From positions 1 through 18,790 of the forward strand of contig SKJZ01000022.1 in the NCBI GenBank assembly GCA_007121755.1: a stretch of DNA of 18,790 nucleotides, read 5' to 3'. Positions 13,312 to 18,790 of the stretch are shown here, piece by piece. The notes beneath the pieces are model-generated. The model was not told the origin of the DNA and made no database searches. It was given only the letters and a program-made list of their open reading frames with translations. The DNA comes from Halorhodospira sp. Its GTDB lineage: Bacteria > Pseudomonadota > Gammaproteobacteria > Nitrococcales > Halorhodospiraceae. How positions within the stretch are numbered: the stretch's first letter is position 1; each line of letters begins with the position of its first letter. The translations under genes were made by a program, and so were the position numbers.

Positions 13312-15818
13312 GATGCCGTCTCCTCTCCAGGATCGGTAGCGCGGCGGGGCGATGCAGTGCCACGCGTCACGCGCAGCGCCGAAACGGGAAGGCGCTGCCG
13401 CCCGATCCGGCGCAGCCGTCCGGCGTTAAGCACTACAACAAGAGAACTCACCGTCATCCCCAACGCGCCCATCCACGGTGTCAGAAAACCGGCCGCCGCC
13501 AACGGCAGCGCGGAGAAATTGTACCCCGCGGAGAGTCCGATATTCTGCTTCATGATCCGCAGCGTACCGCGGGCCCCTGCCACCCCGTCGACCAGTGGGC
13601 GCAGGCGGTCGCCCAGTATTACCATGTCGGCGCTGGTCTGCGCCAGCGCGGTACCGGCATTCATCGCCGCCGAGACATCCGCGCCGGCCAGCACCGGCGC
13701 ATCATTCACGCCATCGCCCACAACGATGACCCGCTGGCCCTCCGCTTGCAGCGAACGGATGCGCGCCAGCTTGTCCTCGGGGCTCATCCGGCCTTGCCAG
13801 CGGTTGAGGCCGAGATGGTTCGCTACCGCCCCCACCACACTGGGGTCGTCACCGCTAGCGATCTCCGCCTGAAGCCCGAACTCCCGCAACGCGCCGACCG
13901 TTTCTTGTGCATCGTCCCGCAGGCGATCCACCATTTGAAAGCCGGCCAAAACCCCCTTCTCATCCGCCAGGGCCACCCAACTGCCCTCGCGGGAGAGCGG
14001 CTCGCCCCCATAAAGCCCGGCGGCGAAGGCCGGGCTGCCGATACGGTAGAGACGCCCGTCCACTCGGCCCTCTACACCGGCCCCCCGCTCCAGGGTCACC
14101 GACTCGGCCTCGGGGACGCGGCCGCTCGATCCGTCGGTAAAAGCGCGGGCGATCGGGTGTTCGGAGTAGCGTTCCAGTGCGGCGGCCAGCATCGCACACT
14201 CTTCCCGCCCGGCATTCCCGAAACACTCCACCTCACCAACGGCGATCTCGCCCCGCGTCAGGGTACCAGTCTTGTCGAAAACCACGTAAGTCGCCTTGGC
14301 CAACCCCTCGAGGGCATCGCGGCGGGTCACCAGCAGGCCGTGGAGAGCCAGGCGGCTGGTGCCTCCGGCTAACGCCATCGGCGTCGCCATGGCCAACGCG
14401 CACGGGCAGGTCGCGATCAGGACCGCCAACAGGATCAAAAAGGCCTGAGAAGGATCGTGCTGCAGCCAGTAGGCGTAGACCGCGGCCGCCAGGATCAAGA
14501 CCACCGTTACGAAGCGCCGCGCCACCCAATCGGCCAACCGCGCCAAGCGGGGCCGATCGGACTGGGCCCGCTCCAACAAACGGACGATCCCGGAGAGGAC
14601 CGTATCCGTGCCGACAGCCTCCACCCGCACGCGTACCGTGCCGGCGACATTGATGCTGCCCCCCACCACGCGGTCACCGGCGGAGCGCCGGCGCGGCATC
14701 GCCTCGCCGGTAAGCATGGCCTCATCGACACTGCCCTCGCCCCACACGACCGTACCGTCGGCGGGAACGGACTCGCCGGGCCGGATCAACACCTCGTCCC
14801 CCACCATCAGTTCACGGGCGGCCACCAACTCCTCGCCTTCCGGGGTGATCCGGGTGGCCGTCGACGGGGTCAGACTCGCCAACGCGTCCGCGGTATCGCT
14901 GGCGTGGTGGCGTGCCACCATCTCAGCGTAACGGGCAATAAGCAGCAGAAACACGAACATGGTGACCGAGTCGAAGTAGACCTCGGCACCGCCGGTTACC
15001 GTCATATAGACACTGGCCAGATAGGCGGAACCGATGGCGAGCCCCACCGGCACATCCATCCCGGGCGACAGCGCGCGCAAGTCGCGATAGAGGCCGTGAA
15101 AAAAGGGAAACCCGGAGTACAGAACCACCGGCGTGGCCACCAAAAGGCTGACCCAGCGCAGCATCTCCTGGTGAATAAGCTCCATGCCGTAGTACTCACC
15201 GGCATAGAGGCCCACGGCGAACATCATCGCCTGCATCATGCCGAGACCGGCCACCGCCAAGCGCCGCAATGCCCGGCGGCGCTCCTGCGCGGCCATATCC
15301 CGCGCGGCGCCAACACGCAGCGGGTGCCCCTGGTAACCGATACGCTCCAACTCGGCGAGCAGGCCCGAGAGCGGCACACGCTCACTCTCCCAGACCAGGC
15401 GGGCGCGCCCCGTAGCCGGATTGACGTGGATCTCCACCACCCCGGGCCACCGCTGGAGCGCCCGCTCGATGAGCCAGCAGCAGGCGGCACAGTATAGCCC
15501 TTCGATGAGCAGGGCCACCTCGCTGCGCCCGTCGCCGTGGTGATGAACAAACTCCCGCTGCAACTCTTCCCGGTCGTAGGCGGCCCAGCGGCCGCGGTCG
15601 CCGGCTGCCGCCTCCTCATCTTCGGGCTGCCCGGGCAACGCATCACGAAAACGGTAGAACTCGTCGAGACCGGAGCCGAGAATCATGCTCGCCACTGCCT
15701 GGCACCCGCTACAACAGACCGGCCGAGGCGCCCCCTCGACCGTCACGGTCCGGTTTTCGCCGGGAGGCACATCTTCTCCACAATGGAAGCAGCGTTGTTC
15801 CACCACGACTACACTCAT
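13308..15818 (-). CDS. ccoI: Copper-transporting P1B-type ATPase CcoI (FixI)
   Basis: An 836-aa heavy-metal ATPase that exports copper across the inner membrane for the CuB site of the cbb3 oxidase. An N-terminal Cys-rich segment, typical of this branch, has C10xxC13 and CCSGC (35-39). A heavy-metal-associated domain has CAAC at 110-113. Transmembrane helices lie at about 186-300, 435-490 and 757-800, with the copper-path CPC at 471-473. The actuator TGE is at 370-372, the phosphorylation loop DKTGTLT at 515-521 (Asp515), the nucleotide-binding SEHP at 552-555, and GDGVND at 701-706. All key residues are intact. The ATG at 15818 has GGGGAG about 11 nt upstream, a weak but usable site. The gene follows ccoH after 69 nt and overlaps ccoS by 4 nt. 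Confidence 0.97.
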   Translation of the reverse strand: MSVVVVEQRCFHCGEDVPPGENRTVTVEGAPRPVCCSGCQAVASMILGSGLDEFYRFRDALPGQPEDEEAAAGDRGRWAAYDREELQREFVHHHGDGRSEVALLIEGLYCAACCWLIERALQRWPGVVEIHVNPATGRARLVWESERVPLSGLLAELERIGYQGHPLRVGAARDMAAQERRRALRRLAVAGLGMMQAMMFAVGLYAGEYYGMELIHQEMLRWVSLLVATPVVLYSGFPFFHGLYRDLRALSPGMDVPVGLAIGSAYLASVYMTVTGGAEVYFDSVTMFVFLLLIARYAEMVARHHASDTADALASLTPSTATRITPEGEELVAARELMVGDEVLIRPGESVPADGTVVWGEGSVDEAMLTGEAMPRRRSAGDRVVGGSINVAGTVRVRVEAVGTDTVLSGIVRLLERAQSDRPRLARLADWVARRFVTVVLILAAAVYAYWLQHDPSQAFLILLAVLIATCPCALAMATPMALAGGTSRLALHGLLVTRRDALEGLAKATYVVFDKTGTLTRGEIAVGEVECFGNAGREECAMLAAALERYSEHPIARAFTDGSSGRVPEAESVTLERGAGVEGRVDGRLYRIGSPAFAAGLYGGEPLSREGSWVALADEKGVLAGFQMVDRLRDDAQETVGALREFGLQAEIASGDDPSVVGAVANHLGLNRWQGRMSPEDKLARIRSLQAEGQRVIVVGDGVNDAPVLAGADVSAAMNAGTALAQTSADMVILGDRLRPLVDGVAGARGTLRIMKQNIGLSAGYNFSALPLAAAGFLTPWMGALGMTVSSLVVVLNAGRLRRIGRQRLPVSALRVTRGTASPRRATDPGEETAS

Positions 15819-15887
15819 TGATCGATGGTCTCCCCGGCCGTCTTCCTACCGTTATCGCAATCGGGCCGAGGCAGCCACCCTCAGGGC

Positions 15888-16436
15888 TTATTCGGTGGCG
15901 GAAAAGATGGGTTGCCGGGGCTCAAGGCGCAATCCGCCCGCTCCGGCATGGAGCTCCCCGACCAAACGCCACTCCCGATCCGCCGGCTCCATTTGCACGT
16001 AACGCCTGCCGAGGGGCTCGGCGGTGACGGGCCATTCTGCCAGATAACGCCCGCTTCCAGCGGATTGCATGGACAGCTCCAGATCCCTGCTCTCCAGGGT
16101 GGGGTGGCTCAGGCGAAGCCAAAGGCGCTCCGGCGCGGCATCCCGTTCTCGGTACTCCAGCGACACCTTGACCCGCTCGCCCTCCTCCAGCACCAGGTCG
16201 GCGGCGATACCCATCTCGCCCGCCAACCGCTCCCGCTCATGTTTCTGGTGGGTCGCCCGCCCCACATCGATCCGATCATCGATCACCAGCGAGTCCGGGT
16301 GGCTGAACGCGGTATAGACCAGCGATGTTCCGACAAACACGGACACGATGGGCGGCGTCAACACGAACCACAGCCAGAAATGCTTGTACCAGGGCTTACG
16401 GGCCTCCGGATCGTCACGTAACGAATCGACACTCAT
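15888..16436 (-). CDS. ccoH: cbb3 oxidase accessory protein CcoH (FixH)
   Basis: A 182-aa inner-membrane protein with one N-terminal helix (WYKHFWLWFVLTPPIVSVFV, about 16-35) and a periplasmic beta-rich FixH domain. The family block YTAFSHPDSLVIDDRI(D) follows the helix, and the C-terminal part reads GRYLAEWP and DREWRLVGEL. CcoH is required for stable assembly of the cbb3 complex and associates with CcoP and CcoN. The ATG at 16436 overlaps the ccoG stop by 4 nt (ATGA), so translation is coupled. All expected features are present. Confidence 0.93.
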   Translation of the reverse strand: MSVDSLRDDPEARKPWYKHFWLWFVLTPPIVSVFVGTSLVYTAFSHPDSLVIDDRIDVGRATHQKHERERLAGEMGIAADLVLEEGERVKVSLEYRERDAAPERLWLRLSHPTLESRDLELSMQSAGSGRYLAEWPVTAEPLGRRYVQMEPADREWRLVGELHAGAGGLRLEPRQPIFSATE

Positions 16437-17872
16437 TGCGTTGCCTCTCTTGGACCCTGGAACCGGGTACGGGTGGTCTGGGTAACGTCTGGCTCGTCAA
16501 CGCGCTGCACCTCGAAGACGATCTCTTCCGAGTGGCTCACCAAACTCTCCCGCGGCGCCCGCACCCGTGCGATCGACTCACCGGCACGGCCCGGCGCCAC
16601 CGAAACCTGGGGAGGCCGTGCCTCCAACTCGATGCCGTCCAGCCCCTCGACGGAGATGGTATAGGTGTGCGGCCGACTGTCCTTGTTCAAGATGCGCAAT
16701 GTATAGACGTTTTCGATGTTGTCCCAACCCACCTCACGGTAGATCGGATTGCGCTCCGGTACGGCGTCTAGCCCGATCGGCGCCCGCATCGCCACCAAGG
16801 TGACAAAGGCCGCGAAGAGCAACATCAGCAGCGTGCCATAGATCAGCACGCGGGGCCGCAACACCCTGGAAGGCCGCCCCTCCACGGCGTTCTGACTGGT
16901 GTAACGGATCAGCCCGCGCGGGTACTTCATCTGATCCATGACCTGATCGCAGGCGTCGATGCATGCGGCGCAGGCGATGCACTCGTACTGCAAACCCTCG
17001 CGAATATCGATCCCGGTCGGGCAGACCTGAACGCACATGCGGCAGGCGATACAGTCCCCCAAACCGGCCGCCCGGTGATCGATGTTCCGCTTGCGGCTAC
17101 CCCGGGGCTCGCCCCGCTCCTCATCGTAAGAGATGACCAAGGTATCGGGATCGAACATCGCCCCCTGAAAGCGGGCGTAGGGGCACATATAGAGACAGAT
17201 CTGCTCGCGCAGATAACCGGCGTTGCCGTAGGTGGCAAAGCCGTAGAAGAGCATCCAGAAGGTCTCCCACGGGCCGAGGCTCAACGCGAACAGGCGGGAT
17301 CCCAGATCCGTCGCCGAGGAGAAGTAGGCGACGAAGGTAAAGCCGGTGAAGAGCGCAAAGCTCACCCACAACACTTGCTTGCCCGTCTTACGGGCGACCT
17401 TCTCTCCCGTCCACGGCCCCTTGTCCAACTTCTTACGCTTATTGGCCCCACCCTCGGTCCACTGCTCCATCCAGACGAAGATCTCGGTCCAGACGGTCTG
17501 CGGGCAGGCGTAGCCGCACCACAGCCGGCCCGCCAAGGCGGTAAAGAAGAACAGCGAGAGCGCCGCGATAATCAACAGCAGGCTCAGTAGATAAAACTCC
17601 TGAGGCCAAAAGATCAGTCCAAAGACATAGAACTGCCGTTCCGGCAAATCGAAGAGCACTGCCTGCCGGCCGTCCCACTGGACCCACGGCATCACGTAGT
17701 AAAGGCCCAGCAGCACATAAACCGCCAGGACGCGCAAGGTCTGGAAACGTCCGCGAATCTCCCGCGGGTAGATCTTTTCGGACTTGACGTAGAGGCTGTC
17801 GCTGTCGCCTTCAGAAGCCCCGCCACCCGTCACCTTGCGGCGGGACTCATCAACGCGGTTCACGTCGGCCAC
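16433..17872 (-). CDS. ccoG: cbb3 oxidase accessory ferredoxin-type protein CcoG
   Basis: A 479-aa integral membrane iron-sulfur protein, a cupric reductase that supplies Cu(I) during cbb3 assembly. A conserved CGYACP motif lies at 119-124 in the membrane part. Two 4Fe-4S clusters of ferredoxin type follow at C274-C277-C280-C284 and C298-C301-C304-C308. The remaining C-terminal region holds a helix at about 340-362 and an Ig-like periplasmic domain. Two GTG starts are possible: 17872, or 17863, which gives 476 aa and a better spaced AGGGGG site 8 nt upstream; the latter may be the true start. The start overlaps the preceding small membrane gene by 14-23 nt, and the stop overlaps ccoH. Confidence 0.95.
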   Translation of the reverse strand: MADVNRVDESRRKVTGGGASEGDSDSLYVKSEKIYPREIRGRFQTLRVLAVYVLLGLYYVMPWVQWDGRQAVLFDLPERQFYVFGLIFWPQEFYLLSLLLIIAALSLFFFTALAGRLWCGYACPQTVWTEIFVWMEQWTEGGANKRKKLDKGPWTGEKVARKTGKQVLWVSFALFTGFTFVAYFSSATDLGSRLFALSLGPWETFWMLFYGFATYGNAGYLREQICLYMCPYARFQGAMFDPDTLVISYDEERGEPRGSRKRNIDHRAAGLGDCIACRMCVQVCPTGIDIREGLQYECIACAACIDACDQVMDQMKYPRGLIRYTSQNAVEGRPSRVLRPRVLIYGTLLMLLFAAFVTLVAMRAPIGLDAVPERNPIYREVGWDNIENVYTLRILNKDSRPHTYTISVEGLDGIELEARPPQVSVAPGRAGESIARVRAPRESLVSHSEEIVFEVQRVDEPDVTQTTRTRFQGPREATQ

Positions 17873-18176
17873 CCCCTTGCCGTGGGCGCTTAAGCAAAAT
17901 CAGCGTCACGGCGCTGGATAGCGCCCCGACTCCCCAAAACATGAAAAACCCGACGGTATACCCGGCCAGCCGTCCGATCTCCCAAGCGGGGAAGGATATC
18001 ACCCGCAACTCATCGGGATCGATCTGAGAAAAGAAGAGCCCCGTAGCGAGCACCGCCGCCAAAAATGAGGGCCACAAAATCGAACCGATCATAAGAACGA
18101 GCCGGTCCCGGGACCGGCTCGTCTGCAGGCACTCACCCCGGGGCGATTCCGCCCCAGGTTTCCGACTCTCGGACAT
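17850..18176 (-). CDS. Small two-helix membrane protein between ccoP and ccoG
   Basis: A 108-aa protein with two predicted helices, LVLMIGSILWPSFLAAVLA (about 28-50) and AGYTVGFFMFWGVGALSSAV (about 71-95), joined by a loop with FFSQIDPDELRVISFP. The ends are polar and basic, so both termini are probably cytoplasmic. The ATG at 18176 overlaps the ccoP stop (TGATG), and its 3' end overlaps ccoG, so it is translated as part of the cbb3 unit. It is not CcoQ by position or sequence. I believe similar short proteins occur beside cco genes in other gammaproteobacteria, but I cannot assign a function. A role in oxidase assembly or stability is inferred from context only. Confidence 0.8.
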   Translation of the reverse strand: MSESRKPGAESPRGECLQTSRSRDRLVLMIGSILWPSFLAAVLATGLFFSQIDPDELRVISFPAWEIGRLAGYTVGFFMFWGVGALSSAVTLILLKRPRQGGGRREPR

Positions 18177-18790
18177 CACTCGATGCCGCCCTCCTCATTC
18201 AGTCGGTAGACGTAAGCGGCCAGCACACGCACGCGCTCCGGACCCAAACGCTCTTCGAACGCGGGCATCTGGCCCTGCCGTCCCTCAAGGATAGTCTCCC
18301 GGATAGCCGCCGCCGACGCCCCGTAGGTATAGACACCAGCGGTGAGATCGGGTGCTCCGAGGGCCGGCGTACCGGTGCCGTCCTCACCGTGACAAGCGGC
18401 GCAGCCGAGTTGGACGAACTGCTCCTCTCCGACCGGAATCAAGTCCTCGTCGGGCACATCGCGGCCGGCCAATTGGAAAACGTAGGAGACCAGACCGTTG
18501 ATCTTCTCTTCCTCACCCTCCAGCCGAGATTGGTGCTCCGGCATGACGCCCATCCGTCCCCCGGAGATAGTTTGCTGGATCTCGCCCGGCTCGCCACCCC
18601 AGCTAAAGACGCCGTCGGAGATATTCGGGAACCCTCGGGTACCCCCTCCGTCAGCGCCATGACAGATCGCGCACTCATTCCCAAAGAGGCGCCTGCCGGT
18701 GGCCATGGCGTCCTCGTCAAAGGCCAGATCGGCAATCTCCTTCTCGGCGTAACGCGCAAAAATCGGCGCCAGGCGCTCCTCGATACGCTC
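18176..18790 (-). CDS. ccoP: cbb3 oxidase dihaem subunit CcoP, C-terminal part (5' end outside window)
   Basis: The frame is open to the window edge (ERIEERLAPIFARYAEKE...), so the N-terminal membrane anchor and start lie beyond 18790; an internal ATG at 18706 is not the start. About 204 residues are visible. Two c-type haem sites are present, CAICH (about residue 40 of the visible part) and CAACH (about 130), each with a downstream likely Met ligand (GVMPEH and GQMPAF). CcoP is the membrane-bound dihaem cytochrome that passes electrons from cytochrome c to the catalytic subunit of the high-affinity cbb3 oxidase, facing the periplasm. ccoN, ccoO and ccoQ are expected to the right. The stop overlaps the next small gene by 1 nt. 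Confidence 0.93.
   Translation of the reverse strand, partial: ERIEERLAPIFARYAEKEIADLAFDEDAMATGRRLFGNECAICHGADGGGTRGFPNISDGVFSWGGEPGEIQQTISGGRMGVMPEHQSRLEGEEEKINGLVSYVFQLAGRDVPDEDLIPVGEEQFVQLGCAACHGEDGTGTPALGAPDLTAGVYTYGASAAAIRETILEGRQGQMPAFEERLGPERVRVLAAYVYRLNEEGGIE

Noticed and set aside
13302..15497. Two long plus-strand open frames (356 and 346 codons) opposite ccoI
   Set aside because: They are antisense to a fully intact P-type ATPase, have His/Arg/Pro-rich composition and no recognisable domain; GC-rich shadow frames.

Overview
The window is a GC-rich, densely packed chromosomal segment that looks gammaproteobacterial. The evidence is an MltB-type and an MltD-type lytic transglycosylase, class 2 (quinone-linked) PyrD, PPK1/Ppx, and a cbb3 oxidase assembly set. 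The overall flavour suggests an Ectothiorhodospiraceae-like lineage, but that placement is an impression and was not tested. There are no rRNA genes, phage genes, insertion-sequence transposases or CRISPR arrays.

Layout. (1) 1-121: a long palindromic repeat (copy 1), ending in a T-run so that it resembles a terminator. (2) 246-1427 (+): an HD-GYP-family protein that has lost its HD metal-binding pair. It converges on an MltD-like LysM lytic transglycosylase (1576-3348, -), and a second, near-perfect palindromic repeat (copy 2) fills almost the whole gap between the two stop codons. (3) 3349-3669: intergenic, with a possible sigma-E-type promoter reading into an unrecognised 199-aa gene (3670-4269, +). 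(4) tRNA-Ser(UGA), pyrD and a small PilZ protein, all on the minus strand. (5) mltB (+) convergent with a glutaredoxin-like gene (-). (6) A truncated third repeat copy in the divergent region before ppk1 (+). (7) ppk1 and ppx meet tail to tail, 8 nt apart. (8) 11521-18790 (-): one apparent operon in transcription order ccoP (cut by the window edge), a small two-helix membrane protein, ccoG, ccoH, ccoI, ccoS, an HDOD-GGDEF regulator and ppx.

How the genes fit together. The right half supplies haem subunit CcoP and the copper/assembly factors CcoG-H-I-S of the high-affinity cbb3 terminal oxidase. A predicted diguanylate cyclase and exopolyphosphatase follow in the same transcription unit, so respiration at low oxygen may be co-expressed with c-di-GMP synthesis and polyphosphate turnover. 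Two further c-di-GMP-type proteins (degenerate HD-GYP, PilZ) and two peptidoglycan-cleaving enzymes lie in the left half.

The most unusual structure is the repeat family. Three copies share a roughly 55-nt core that folds into two short hairpins. Base changes between the copies are compensatory, so pairing is kept while sequence changes, and each intact core is flanked by long self-complementary arms whose sequence differs between copies 1 and 2. On the minus strand the hairpin loops read GGGA or TGGA. Hairpin A of copy 1 matches all 12 positions of the published E. coli CsrA SELEX consensus RUACARGGAUGU. This may be a mobile or dispersed structured element that doubles as terminator and CsrA/RsmA-type binding site; the structure is visible, the function is inferred.
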